Source of the DNA: Cryobacterium zongtaii
GTDB lineage: Bacteria > Actinomycetota > Actinomycetes > Actinomycetales > Microbacteriaceae
Reading direction: 5' to 3'
DNA: 64,000 nucleotides
Assembly (NCBI RefSeq): GCF_002909375.1
Contig: NZ_PPXD01000020.1
Location: forward strand, 174,239 to 238,238
In this document: in pieces, positions 1-9,003 of the stretch
Layout of the letters: the number at the start of each line of letters is the position of its first letter
Numbering within the stretch: position 1 is the stretch's first letter
Made by a program: the position numbers and the translations under genes
Notes under the pieces: model-generated
What the model saw: only the letters and a program-made list of their open reading frames with translations
Database searches by the model: none
Told to the model about the DNA's origin: nothing

Positions 1-212
1 CGGCTGAAAGGGATGTCGCGGATGTCGAACGAAGTCGCTGAGGGCACTGTCATGGGATCGGTACTCCTAGAGGTGGATGCCCCGGGATGCGCTCCGCCGA
101 TAGGGCGGAACGCGACCCGGGGCAAGTGGTCAATCAATACTGAAGGTCACAGCCGTCGTGTCTCTGGCCACGTCGTAGACCATGAGAGTGTTGGTGCCAG
201 TGGCGGCGATCG

Positions 213-2138
213 TCAGCCGGCCACCGGTAGGAAGATGCGCATCGCGGCCGGGCCGCGCTCTGCCCACCGGTGGTAGGGCACGAAAGTGATCTCAACCCGT
301 TTCGGATCTGAGAAGTGCGGCTTGGTCGGGCCGAATGGAAGGGGCCCGGCGGCCGGCGTTTGCACGGCGATAGTGCCGTGAGCGTGAGCCCCGTCGGCAT
401 GGGCGGACAGGCCCAGATCGGGCTGGAGCCGGAGCTCCTCGATGCGTACGTCCGTGGGCAGATCCGTCGACTCCACGCACAGCACAAGAGGTCCCCGTTC
501 GACGGCCACCGTGTCGCGCACGGCGTCGATGCGGGAATCCGGCCATGTGAGACGCGGAGCGAGGGGCAACTCGAGGATGACCTCATCATTCCGTTCGAAC
601 GTGCGTCGAATGTCGGCCCAGCCGGGTGCGACGCTGACCGCATCGTCGCCGTTCACCGCCAGCGTCGCAGTGGCGGCCCAGCCAGGGATTCGCAGGCGAA
701 GTCGGGACTCTGACGCGGGCGCAGCGAGGACGCGCACGCGCACCGTGCCCTCGTCGGGATACTGGGTCTCCACCTGCAGAACAAACCCGCCCGCTCGGAT
801 CTCACCGGCCGCGTACTGGAGCACCGATATCCCGCGGTCGTCGACGGAGGCGACGTACGAACCCAGCGACGATATGGTGCGGGCGACGTTGGTGGGGCAG
901 CACGAGACATCGAACCACGGAGCCCGCACCCCGCCCTCGGCCCGCGTGTTAACTCCGTCACTCGCAACCGCACCCGGCTCTCGCTGGTGCAGCGGATTGG
1001 CGTAGAAGAACGATCTGCCGTCCTCGCTCGGGGAGGTGGCCACGACATTGAACAGAGTCCGCTCGATCAGATCCGGGTAGCGTGAATCGCCCGTCACCAA
1101 GTACAGCCGCCAGGCGAGCATGACCGAACCGACGCCGGCGCAGGTCTCGCAGTATGCGCGATCGGCCGGCAGCTCCCAATCGTCGCCGAAGCCTTCGTCC
1201 TGGTGCCGGGAGCCCATGCCTCCCGTCAGATAGGTGCGACGGGCGACAGTGTTCTCCCACTGGCGGGTGACGGCCTCGGTCAGCTCCTGATCATCGGTCT
1301 CGGTGGCCACGTCGAGGGCGCCGGCCGCAAGATAGAGCGCCCGCACGGCGTGCCCGCGCAGCGCGTTTGCCTTCCGCACGGGGATGTCGTCTTGGAAGTA
1401 CTCCGCCGACAGGAGCGGCCGTACCGGGAGGGTGCCATGTCCGCGCCGTTCGATGAACACACGGGCCTGCTCGAAATAGCGAGGCTCACTGAATGCGCGC
1501 CCCGCTTCGACGAGCGCCACCTCGATTTCGGGGTGACCGCAGACCGACTCGCGGCCGTGCGCCCCGAATTCCGCGCAGACCTGGTCGGCCGCGCGTCGTG
1601 CGATGTGCACGAGCCCATCGTCGTGCCCGGTACGGAGTCGCGCGACGGCGGCCTGCAGCAGATGACCGGTGTTATAGAGTTCATGGCCCATCGCCATGTC
1701 CGAGTACCGCGACGGCAGCCCCGGATGTCCGTGCGCCGTGTTCAGGTAGCCGTCGTCGTCTTGGGCCGCGCCGATCCGCTCCACCAGCGCCTCGAATGCT
1801 GCAGCCAGCGACGGGTCAGGGCTTCGGCCGAGCTCCCACGCCATTGCCTCCAGCAGCTTGTAGATCTCTGAATCCGAGAACTGCCATCCTGGCCGGGTCA
1901 CCGTGGTCTCACCGCTGGCGACGCGATCGAAGTTCTCTATCCAGCCCAGGCGCTCCATCCATTCCAGGCAGTGTCGCAGGGTGGCTGTGGCATTGACGGT
2001 CTGACGGCTCCCCCAGAATCCCGAGGGGCAGAGGCTCACGTCGGCGACACCGACGCCGTGGCGGGTGGTCGTGGCGGGTTCAACCGGGCCAGCCATCGGG
2101 CGGAGGATTTCGGTTGTTGGTGAAGCGGTCAGGGTCAC
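213..2138 (-). CDS. GH127 (DUF1680) beta-L-arabinofuranosidase-like glycoside hydrolase
   Basis: Predicted cytoplasmic enzyme that removes terminal beta-L-arabinofuranosyl residues from oligosaccharides. The 641-residue length fits family GH127. The family's zinc-thiolate active site (one Glu and three Cys, with one Cys as nucleophile) is matched by YCETCAGVG in the middle and by the paired cysteines in SCCPTN further on. No signal peptide is visible, so it probably acts on imported oligosaccharide. It is the last gene of the lacI-importer locus and starts 4 bases after the upstream permease stop. A second reading frame continues in protein-like form past the stop to base 130 (see findings), so the C-terminus may be shortened. 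The exact sugar is inferred from the family; related GH127/GH146 enzymes differ in linkage. Confidence 0.85.
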   Translation of the reverse strand: MTLTASPTTEILRPMAGPVEPATTTRHGVGVADVSLCPSGFWGSRQTVNATATLRHCLEWMERLGWIENFDRVASGETTVTRPGWQFSDSEIYKLLEAMAWELGRSPDPSLAAAFEALVERIGAAQDDDGYLNTAHGHPGLPSRYSDMAMGHELYNTGHLLQAAVARLRTGHDDGLVHIARRAADQVCAEFGAHGRESVCGHPEIEVALVEAGRAFSEPRYFEQARVFIERRGHGTLPVRPLLSAEYFQDDIPVRKANALRGHAVRALYLAAGALDVATETDDQELTEAVTRQWENTVARRTYLTGGMGSRHQDEGFGDDWELPADRAYCETCAGVGSVMLAWRLYLVTGDSRYPDLIERTLFNVVATSPSEDGRSFFYANPLHQREPGAVASDGVNTRAEGGVRAPWFDVSCCPTNVARTISSLGSYVASVDDRGISVLQYAAGEIRAGGFVLQVETQYPDEGTVRVRVLAAPASESRLRLRIPGWAATATLAVNGDDAVSVAPGWADIRRTFERNDEVILELPLAPRLTWPDSRIDAVRDTVAVERGPLVLCVESTDLPTDVRIEELRLQPDLGLSAHADGAHAHGTIAVQTPAAGPLPFGPTKPHFSDPKRVEITFVPYHRWAERGPAAMRIFLPVAG

Positions 2139-2142
2139 GGGG

Positions 2143-2961
2143 TCAATCCTTCACTGCGCCGGCGGTGACGCCGGCGGCTACGTAGCGTTGGGCGACGATG
2201 AGCAGGATCGCGGCCGGGATGGAGGCCACGACGGCGGTGGCCATGATGGCGTTCCATTGGGTGGTGTTGTTGCCGATGTACGAGTAGATACCGAGGGTGA
2301 CCGGCTTCAACGCCGAGTTGCGGGCCAGGGTCGAGGCGAAGACGAAGTCCGACCATGCCCAGAGGAACGCGAACAGCGCAACCGTGATCGCGGAGTTGCG
2401 GCTCAACGGCATCACCACGGCGGTGAAGGTGCGCCACGCATTGGCACCGTCCATTCGCGCCGCCTGGAGCAGCTCGCGAGGCAGACCGCTCATAAAGGCG
2501 GTGAACAGCAGCACGCCGAACGGAACCGCGACGGTCGAGTCGGCGAGGATCAGTCCCCACACGCTGTTAAGTAGGCCCAGCCGCACGTAGATGGCGTAGA
2601 AGCCCATTGCCATAACCACACCAGGGATCATTTGCGCCACCAGCAGCACGAAGTTGAGGGTGCGGCCGCCACGCAGGTTCAACAGCGAGATCGCATATGC
2701 GGCCGGAGCCGCGATGACCACGGTCAAGACGACAGAACCCAACCCAATGAGCAAGCTGGTACCGAGGTTCGGCAGTTGCTGCCGCAGCACCTCGATGTAG
2801 CCGTCGAGGGTCGGATCGAGGGGAAAGAGATGGGGTGGGCTCAGCCGCAGGTCCGCCGTCTTGGTGAACGATACGTTGACCATCCAATAGACCGGGAACA
2901 GCATCAGAGCGGTGAAGAGGACGCCGAGAGCCGTCTTCCACCAGGGCCGGCGGGCGGTCAT
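2143..2961 (-). CDS. Carbohydrate ABC transporter permease (MalG-like)
   Basis: Inner-membrane permease of a CUT1-type sugar importer, 272 residues. About six hydrophobic segments are visible; the first (ALGVLFTALMLFPVYWMV) lies near residues 11-28. The cytoplasmic EAA loop that contacts the ATPase reads QAARMDGANAWRTF. Its start overlaps the stop of the upstream permease by 4 bases (ATGA), indicating translational coupling. No ATPase gene lies in the locus. As in many actinobacterial CUT1 systems, a shared MsiK-type ATPase encoded elsewhere probably energises it (inference). Confidence 0.93.
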   Translation of the reverse strand: MTARRPWWKTALGVLFTALMLFPVYWMVNVSFTKTADLRLSPPHLFPLDPTLDGYIEVLRQQLPNLGTSLLIGLGSVVLTVVIAAPAAYAISLLNLRGGRTLNFVLLVAQMIPGVVMAMGFYAIYVRLGLLNSVWGLILADSTVAVPFGVLLFTAFMSGLPRELLQAARMDGANAWRTFTAVVMPLSRNSAITVALFAFLWAWSDFVFASTLARNSALKPVTLGIYSYIGNNTTQWNAIMATAVVASIPAAILLIVAQRYVAAGVTAGAVKD

Positions 2962-3929
2962 GAGTTCTCCTGACGTCGCTGCATTCTCAGGTAGACGAAC
3001 CCGAAGACCAGCGCGATAACGATGAGGATATTGCCGACGGCGGCAGCGGGTGAGAGATCGGGCTGGCCCGTTCCGAAGGCTTCACGGTACGACCAGATCG
3101 CCAGTGTGGTGGTGGAGTTCGCCGGGCCACCGCCGGTCATGATCCAGATGATGTCAACCACCTTCAGGGTGTAGACGAGACCCAAGAGCAGCGTGATCGC
3201 CGACACCGGGCGAAGGAGGGGGAAGGTGATGCTCCAGAACTGACGCCACGGTCCGGCGCCGTCCAACGCTGCTGCCTCATACAGATCGGCAGAGATGTTC
3301 TGCAGGCCGGAGTAGAGAATGACGAGGTTGAAGGGAACGCCTAGCCAGATGTTCGCGATCACCACGGCGAGCAATGACGTGTCAGGCGACGTCAGCCAGT
3401 TGATCTGTCCGATACCGAACGTCTGAAGAAACGCATTGACAATCCCGTTGTCGCTGTTGAGCATCCAGGCCCAAGCGGATCCCGAGACGATCAGGGGCAG
3501 GAGCCACGGCACGAGAAACAGCGCCCGAAGAATGCCGTTCAGGCGGAAGCTGCCGCGAAAGAAAACCGCCAGCGCCAGTCCGAGCGCGTACTGGAAGATC
3601 AGCGAGCCGAACACGAAGACGACAGTGTTCCAGGCTGCCTGCCCGAACAGGGGCGATGAGAAAACGTCGATGTAGTTCTTCAGCCCGACGAAGTCGGCGT
3701 TTCCCTGAACAAAGGCGCGCACGTCGTAGTCGTGGATGCTGAGGTCGATGCTGCGGATCAACGGATACGCGTAGAAAATGAGCAGGTAGACCAGCAGGGG
3801 TGCCGCGAATGCGACCGCGACCCATCGAGAGCCGCTTACCCCGCTGCCCTGTGGACGCCTGGGGCGAGGGGCGCCCGGCGTGGGCTCGGGTGCCAGCACT
3901 GCAGCCGGCGCCGCGGAGATTGTCATCAT
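2958..3929 (-). CDS. Carbohydrate ABC transporter permease (MalF-like)
   Basis: Partner permease of the CUT1 sugar importer. The start is placed at 3929, where AAGGA sits 5 nt upstream; the reading frame is open to 4007 but that extension is Arg/Pro-rich and lacks a ribosome binding site. A Pro/Ala-rich cytoplasmic leader precedes the first membrane segment (VAVAFAAPLLVYLLIFYAY). The EAA loop reads EAAALDGAGPWRQFWSI near the C-terminal third. Order in the operon is binding protein, MalF-like, MalG-like, GH127. The substrate is probably an arabinose-containing oligosaccharide, judged only from the neighbouring hydrolase. Confidence 0.92.
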   Translation of the reverse strand: MMTISAAPAAVLAPEPTPGAPRPRRPQGSGVSGSRWVAVAFAAPLLVYLLIFYAYPLIRSIDLSIHDYDVRAFVQGNADFVGLKNYIDVFSSPLFGQAAWNTVVFVFGSLIFQYALGLALAVFFRGSFRLNGILRALFLVPWLLPLIVSGSAWAWMLNSDNGIVNAFLQTFGIGQINWLTSPDTSLLAVVIANIWLGVPFNLVILYSGLQNISADLYEAAALDGAGPWRQFWSITFPLLRPVSAITLLLGLVYTLKVVDIIWIMTGGGPANSTTTLAIWSYREAFGTGQPDLSPAAAVGNILIVIALVFGFVYLRMQRRQENS

Positions 3930-4016
3930 GATTCCTTCGTTAGGGGTGCCGGGCGCCAGGCGCCCAAGGATCAGAAGCCGGGGCGGGCGCTGCGCCCGCC
4001 CCGGCACCTTGGGGTG

Positions 4017-5276
4017 CTAGTCGCCGTCGGTCGCCGAAACGGCGGCCTTTTGGGCGGCGGCCAGCGCATCCTGGGGCGAGGAGGCACCCGAGAGGGCGCT
4101 CTGAACCGCGGTCCACAGCTGCTCGGAGATCAGCGGGTAGTCGGTTCCCAGGTTGTCGCTGGTGCGGCCCTTGGCAGCCTTGACGGCTGAAACCCAGGTG
4201 TCAAGCTCCGGGTGCTCTTCGAGCAGCTGGTCCTGACCATCGCTGGTCGGCGGGATGTAGTAGGCGAACGTGTTGGCCGTCTCAACAAAACCCTCCGGAG
4301 TCGTCATGCAGTCAACGATCTTCTTCGTGGTCTCGTAGCGTGCCGTGTCCTTCTGCACCGGAGTGGTGATGAACTCGCCTCCAGTCGGGGCAGGGGCCAC
4401 CCCAGAATCGACGGCGGGCAGTTCGATCACACCGGTGGTGAAGGGCTGCTCGGCGGCGCTGTTGACCTGCCAGGTGCCGTTCTCGGCAAAGGCGAAGTTG
4501 CCGGTGATGAACTCCTCCCAGCTGGTATTCTGCGAGTTGCCGATCACCGACTGCGGTGCGTAGCCCTTGTCGACCCAGTCCGTCCACAGCGTCAAAGCGC
4601 TGACAGCCTCCGGGGAATCGAGCTTACTGAGTTCTGCGCCGGAGCCCCAGAACCACGGCAGGAACTGGAAGGACCCCTCTTCGGTGTTGATGCCCGCGAA
4701 CGTGATGCCCTTGTTGCCAGCTTCCGTGACCTTGGCGAGTGCATCAGTCAGCGACGCCCAGCTCGTGATGCCGGCGGGATCGATTCCGGCAGCCGTCAGA
4801 ATATCGGCGTTGTAATACAAGGCGAGCGTGTTGGCGCCAACCGGCACTCCGTAGTCCTCGCTGTCGAGCTCCCCCGCGGCCAGCAGGTTGCCATCGACGG
4901 CCGATGTGTCCAGGCCGAGCTCGTCGGTGGTGGTCAGCATCCCCGTGTCGGCGAGCGTGGATACTGCGGGGTTGTCGAGCAGAATCACATCGGGAGAAGT
5001 GCCTTCCTGCGCGGCGAGCAGCGCCTGATTCGTCAACGACGTCGTGTCGTAGGCGGTGCGCTGGATGGTGACTCCGGCATCCGTGCCGCAGGTCTGCACA
5101 CGATTAGCCCAGTCTGAGCCCTCCTCATGCTGGGGATACGGATCCCACCAGGTGTAGGTGCCCCCAGCCGCGTCACTCAGCGTGGCATCCCCCGCACCCG
5201 AGCAGCCCGCGAGGGCTCCGAGCGCGATGGCGGTGACGGCGATGGCTATGGGCTTTCGAAACGCGGTGCTCAACAT
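4017..5276 (-). CDS. Sugar ABC transporter substrate-binding lipoprotein
   Basis: Extracellular solute-binding protein of family 1, 419 residues, anchored to the outer face of the membrane. The N-terminus is a lipoprotein signal: basic MLSTAFRKP, a hydrophobic core, then lipobox LAGC with the modified Cys at about residue 24. The body has features typical of sugar-binding proteins, such as the GVPVGANTLALYYN segment and the ENGTWQ region. It captures the sugar and delivers it to the two downstream permeases. It starts 47 bases after the lacI stop, so it may be cotranscribed with lacI or have its own promoter in that gap. A ribosome binding site (GGAGGA) lies just upstream of the ATG. Confidence 0.93.
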   Translation of the reverse strand: MLSTAFRKPIAIAVTAIALGALAGCSGAGDATLSDAAGGTYTWWDPYPQHEEGSDWANRVQTCGTDAGVTIQRTAYDTTSLTNQALLAAQEGTSPDVILLDNPAVSTLADTGMLTTTDELGLDTSAVDGNLLAAGELDSEDYGVPVGANTLALYYNADILTAAGIDPAGITSWASLTDALAKVTEAGNKGITFAGINTEEGSFQFLPWFWGSGAELSKLDSPEAVSALTLWTDWVDKGYAPQSVIGNSQNTSWEEFITGNFAFAENGTWQVNSAAEQPFTTGVIELPAVDSGVAPAPTGGEFITTPVQKDTARYETTKKIVDCMTTPEGFVETANTFAYYIPPTSDGQDQLLEEHPELDTWVSAVKAAKGRTSDNLGTDYPLISEQLWTAVQSALSGASSPQDALAAAQKAAVSATDGD

Positions 5277-5323
5277 GTGTTCCTCCTTGAACGTGTCCGG
5301 GATACCGGATCTCTTGGTGTTGG

Positions 5324-6346
5324 TCAGTGACGGGTCGGCGGCACGGCGGTACTGCCGCGGTCGTCGATGCGGGGTGTGATCAGATCGACGATCGGTGCTA
5401 GCGCATCGGCGTTGCTTTCGATGCGAGAGACGAGGCGCTCGACAGCCCGCCGACCGAGTTCGTCGGCGGCACTGTCGATCGCCGTATAGGGAAGCGAGAA
5501 GGTGCGGGCGAAGTCGTCGGAATAGCGGCCGATAACAGAGATGTCTGCCGGGGCCGACAATCCCCGGGAATGCAGCACGCTCGGCAGCGCCGCGGCCGCG
5601 GCCTCGTTGTTTAGCAGCAGGCCGGTCGCGCTGGGGTGAGCATCGAGAAGTCGGGCGAGCTCGGATCCGATCTGCGGCTGGCTGGAAGGGGCGAAATGAT
5701 GGTGGAGTTCCACACCGAGTTCCGCCGCCCGATCCTGCGCAGAATTTGCCAGCCGAGACACGTAGGCGCCCCCTCGCTCGAGCACATGCTCGGGCTGTGA
5801 GACCAGAATGAGGCTCCGGTGTCCCAGTTCGTGCAGCGTCTCCACCATCAAGCGCCCCGCGGCCGCGAAGTCGAGGTCAAACACGTCGATGCCGCTGGCG
5901 TCACCCGGCAGTCCGACCAGGGCACCCGGCTGAGCGGCATCGCGAAGAATACCGAGGCGGTCGTCGTTCTCGGCGACGTTCAGCAGAATGAAGCCGTCGA
6001 CCATCCGTGAATCTGAGATGCGCCTGAGCGCTGAGACGCCATCCTCGTCCGTGAGTAGAAGTGTGTCGTACCCGCACTCACGCGCACGATTGGTGACTCC
6101 AAGAATGTACTGCAGCATCGCAGGTGCGAACTCGTCTTCGAGGAAACGAGCCAGCAGACCGATCACCTTGGTGTGCGAGGTCGCCAACGCTCGCGCTCCA
6201 GCATTCGGCGTGTAGTCCAGACTGCGCACGGCCTGCTCGACCTTTTCACGCACCTCCGCGGAAATAGATCGTTTGCCGGATAGCGCGTAGGACGCGGTGC
6301 TCCGTGACACACCCGCAACACGTGCCACGTCTCCGATTGTTGCCAT
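5324..6346 (-). CDS. LacI-family transcriptional regulator
   Basis: DNA-binding repressor with an N-terminal LacI helix-turn-helix (ATIGDVARVAGVSRSTASYA) and a periplasmic-binding-protein-like sensor domain, 340 residues. The frame is open to 6427, but start 6346 puts MATIGD at the N-terminus as usual for the family, has GGAG upstream, and leaves the two palindromes at 6368-6396 in the leader rather than in the coding region. The hinge helix region (NAGARALATSHTKVIG) is recognisable. It probably represses itself and the downstream importer/GH127 genes and is released by an arabinose-type sugar (inferred). Confidence 0.92.
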   Translation of the reverse strand: MATIGDVARVAGVSRSTASYALSGKRSISAEVREKVEQAVRSLDYTPNAGARALATSHTKVIGLLARFLEDEFAPAMLQYILGVTNRARECGYDTLLLTDEDGVSALRRISDSRMVDGFILLNVAENDDRLGILRDAAQPGALVGLPGDASGIDVFDLDFAAAGRLMVETLHELGHRSLILVSQPEHVLERGGAYVSRLANSAQDRAAELGVELHHHFAPSSQPQIGSELARLLDAHPSATGLLLNNEAAAAALPSVLHSRGLSAPADISVIGRYSDDFARTFSLPYTAIDSAADELGRRAVERLVSRIESNADALAPIVDLITPRIDDRGSTAVPPTRH

Positions 6347-6367
6347 GAGGTCTCCATTGACGTTGTT

Positions 6368-6396
6368 TCGAACCGGTTCGACTCGAACCGGTTCGA
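6368..6396. promoter_or_regulatory. Tandem LacI-type operators upstream of lacI
   Basis: Two identical perfect palindromes, TCGAACCGGTTCGA, lie at 6368-6381 and 6383-6396, with centres 15 bp apart. A 14-bp palindrome with a central CG or similar is the normal shape of LacI-family operators. Their place 22-50 bp upstream of the chosen lacI start suggests autoregulation and control of the whole locus. That the adjacent LacI binds them is inferred from position only. Confidence 0.75.
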
Positions 6397-6440
6397 CAGT
6401 ATCAAAATGACCAAGGTCTCGCAACAAATATTTTCAATCG

Positions 6441-6603
6441 GAGAGCTCGGCGTCGTATACGCCGCTTTGCGACCAGCTACGTGGCCAAGACTTCGGAGAG
6501 CGCTTGCCCGCCGACTTCGGCCACAATGACCTCCTCATGCTGCAGCATGCCAACGCCAGCGTGGTGCGCGAGAACTGCGACCAATTCTTGGCGGCGTTTT
6601 GGT
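6441..6603 (+). pseudogene. Possible C-terminal remnant of a TetR-type regulator
   Basis: A plus-strand reading frame without a start, ending at TGA 6601-6603, encodes a stretch containing LPADFGHNDLLMLQHANASV. This resembles the C-terminal part of actinobacterial TetR regulators, where an ADFG-NDLL-ANAGV pattern is common. No N-terminal DNA-binding part is visible upstream. The match is short and from memory, so it may be chance. From 6604 to the exporter start at 6893 I see no gene. Confidence 0.27.
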
Positions 6604-6892
6604 GACTACATGCTGCAGTCACCCCGGACGGCGACCTGCCGGCTAACCACTCCTCCGACGGCTAGGACTCGCCCCCGGACAGTGGGTGCCTAAGACTGCA
6701 CTGAGAAATCAACGAGAGGCGGCTGCATGTTGTTGTCGAGACATCGCTTGAGCATGAACCGAGCAGTTGGCCCATTACCTCTGAAACGAAGCCAGCGATC
6801 GTCGCCCTCAGCAAAACCTTCGCCGCTGGGGAGAACCCGAGCTCGGGCAAGCCGCCATCTAAGCTGGACTGTTGCCCACGGAAGGAACCTCA

Positions 6893-8794
6893 ATGAGCAT
6901 GGAAGGCGCGGCCTGGAGCTCGCTGTACAAGATTTCTACCGCCAGGGACGGCAAGCACGGCTTCTCCCGTGAGTCCGTTCGGCGGATCCTGACGTTCGCG
7001 GTCCCCTACCGGTCCAAGCTGCTGATCTTCATCACCCTCTCCACCGTGGGAGCTTTCCTCGCGGTCGCGACGCCGGTACTCGCCGGCCAGGTGGTCGACG
7101 TCATCGTCGCCCAGGGTGCGGTCAGCACGATCGTTTGGCTCGCCGTCGTCATCGCCCTCGTGGCCGTGGCCGACGCCGCCGTGTCACTCGTGACGCGCTG
7201 GTACTCGGCGCGGATCGGCGAAGGCGTGATCCTCGACCTCCGCACCGCCGTCTTCAACCACGTGCAGAAGATGCCGATCGCGTTCTTCACCCGCACGCGG
7301 ACGGGCGCCCTCGTGAGCCGCCTCAACAACGATGTGATCGGCGCTCAGCAGGCCTTCAGCGGCACACTGTCCGGCGTGGTCACGAACCTCGTGGCGCTGG
7401 TCCTCACCCTTATCGTCATGCTCAGCACGTCCTGGCTCGTGACGGTTCTCGCCGTGATCATGCTCCCCATCTTCCTGGTACCCGCACGCCGCATGGGCAG
7501 CCGCCTCGCCGCGCTGCGCCGCGAGGCCGCCGATCACAATTCCGCCATGAGCACGCAGATGACCGAGCGCTTCTCGGCGCCCGGCGCCACCCTCGTCAAG
7601 CTGTTCGGCCGGCCCGACGAAGAGGCCGAGGAGTTCCGCGTCCGCGCCGCCCGCGTCCGCGACATCGGGGTCCGGACCGCGATGCTGCAGTTCGTCTTCT
7701 TCACCGCACTGATGCTCGTCTCCGCTCTCGCCCTCGCGCTCGTGTACGGGCTCGGCGGCTCCCTCGCACTGGCCGGCCAGCTGAATACCGGTGACGTGGT
7801 CACCCTGGCGCTCCTCCTCACCCGCCTCTACGCGCCGCTCACCAGCCTCGCAAACGCAAGGGTGGAGATCATGAGCGCGGTGGTCAGCTTCGAGCGTGTC
7901 TTCGAGGTGCTGGACCTCGACCCGCTCATCAAGGAGAAGCCCGACGCCGTGGCCGTCGCCGAAGGCCCGGTGTCCGTCGAGTTCGACAACGTCCACTTCG
8001 CCTACCCGTCCGCGGACAAAGTGTCCCTCGCCTCTCTCGAGGAGGTTGCCACGCTGGACACCCGCGGCGGCGAGGAGGTGCTGCACGGCGTGTCCTTCAG
8101 GATCGAGCCGGGGCAGACCGTTGCCCTCGTTGGTACGTCCGGTGCCGGCAAGTCCACGATTGCGCAGCTCCTCTCGCGCCTGTATGACGTCGACAGCGGC
8201 GCCGTACGCCTCGCCGGGACGGATGTCCGCGATGTCACCTTCGCCTCCATGCGGCACAGCCTGGGCATGGTGACGCAGGACGGCCACCTGTTCCACGAGA
8301 CCATCCTCTCCAATCTGCGCCTCGCGAGGCCGGAGGCGTCCGACGACGAGGTGTGGGACGCCGTCCGCCGTGCGCGGCTGGAGCCGCTCATCCGGTCCCT
8401 GCCGGACCAGCTGGACACCATGGTCGGAGAGCGGGGCTACCGGCTGTCCGGAGGTGAGCGCCAGCGGATGACCATCGCGAGGCTCCTGCTCGCCCAGCCG
8501 CGCGTCGTCATCCTCGACGAGGCGACAGCGGCGCTGGACTCGACGTCTGAGGCCGCCGTGCAGGCGGCGCTCAGCGAGGCGCTTGAGGGACGGACGGCGA
8601 TGGTGATCGCGCACCGCCTCTCCACCATCCGCAGCGCGGACCTGATCCTCGTGGTTGAGGACGGCTCGATCGTGGAGCGCGGTACCCACGAGGAACTGCT
8701 GGCTATGGGTGGGCGGTACGAGGAATTGCACCGGACCCAGTTCGCCGTGCAGAAGAATGTTGCCGCCGATGAGGAAGCGCTGAGCCGGACCTAG
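6893..8794 (+). CDS. ABC exporter, fused membrane and ATPase domains
   Basis: Half-size ABC exporter of 633 residues that would work as a dimer. Six membrane helices occupy roughly residues 35-325. The nucleotide-binding domain follows, with Walker A GTSGAGKST, signature LSGGE and Walker B RVVILDEATAALD, then the switch histidine in VIAHRLST. Start 6893 is preceded by GAAGGA with 6-nt spacing; an upstream in-frame TTG at 6872 lacks a site. The domain order matches multidrug or lipid exporters of the MsbA/LmrA type; the substrate cannot be told. A loop insertion (about DKVSLASLEEVATLDTRGG) precedes the Walker A region. It stands alone, with no partner gene. Confidence 0.93.
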   Translation: MSMEGAAWSSLYKISTARDGKHGFSRESVRRILTFAVPYRSKLLIFITLSTVGAFLAVATPVLAGQVVDVIVAQGAVSTIVWLAVVIALVAVADAAVSLVTRWYSARIGEGVILDLRTAVFNHVQKMPIAFFTRTRTGALVSRLNNDVIGAQQAFSGTLSGVVTNLVALVLTLIVMLSTSWLVTVLAVIMLPIFLVPARRMGSRLAALRREAADHNSAMSTQMTERFSAPGATLVKLFGRPDEEAEEFRVRAARVRDIGVRTAMLQFVFFTALMLVSALALALVYGLGGSLALAGQLNTGDVVTLALLLTRLYAPLTSLANARVEIMSAVVSFERVFEVLDLDPLIKEKPDAVAVAEGPVSVEFDNVHFAYPSADKVSLASLEEVATLDTRGGEEVLHGVSFRIEPGQTVALVGTSGAGKSTIAQLLSRLYDVDSGAVRLAGTDVRDVTFASMRHSLGMVTQDGHLFHETILSNLRLARPEASDDEVWDAVRRARLEPLIRSLPDQLDTMVGERGYRLSGGERQRMTIARLLLAQPRVVILDEATAALDSTSEAAVQAALSEALEGRTAMVIAHRLSTIRSADLILVVEDGSIVERGTHEELLAMGGRYEELHRTQFAVQKNVAADEEALSRT

Positions 8795-9003
8795 TCGCTG
8801 AGCTCGGCGCCCCTGCCCCGAGGGTGTTAGCGGCGTTGGGCGAATTGGAGAATGCCGCGTCGAACGCACGCCCGTATAAGCGTCCAGAAGCTACTCGATC
8901 TTGCCAACGAACATGTCTGTCGCTCAGCCGTCGCTACGGCTTGCGTAAATGAGTACTTGCGTGCCCGAATGTTCGGCGCTACGCAGTGGAAGCCATTCGC
9001 CCA

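Noticed and set aside
5296..5309. Imperfect palindrome TCCGGGATACCGGA before the binding-protein gene as a second LacI operator
   Set aside because: Different from the two identical palindromes upstream of lacI, with central mismatches; may be chance.
7184..8869. 561-codon minus-strand frame opposite the ABC exporter
   Set aside because: Shadow; Gly/Asp/Glu-rich without domains, and the exporter has complete ABC motifs.
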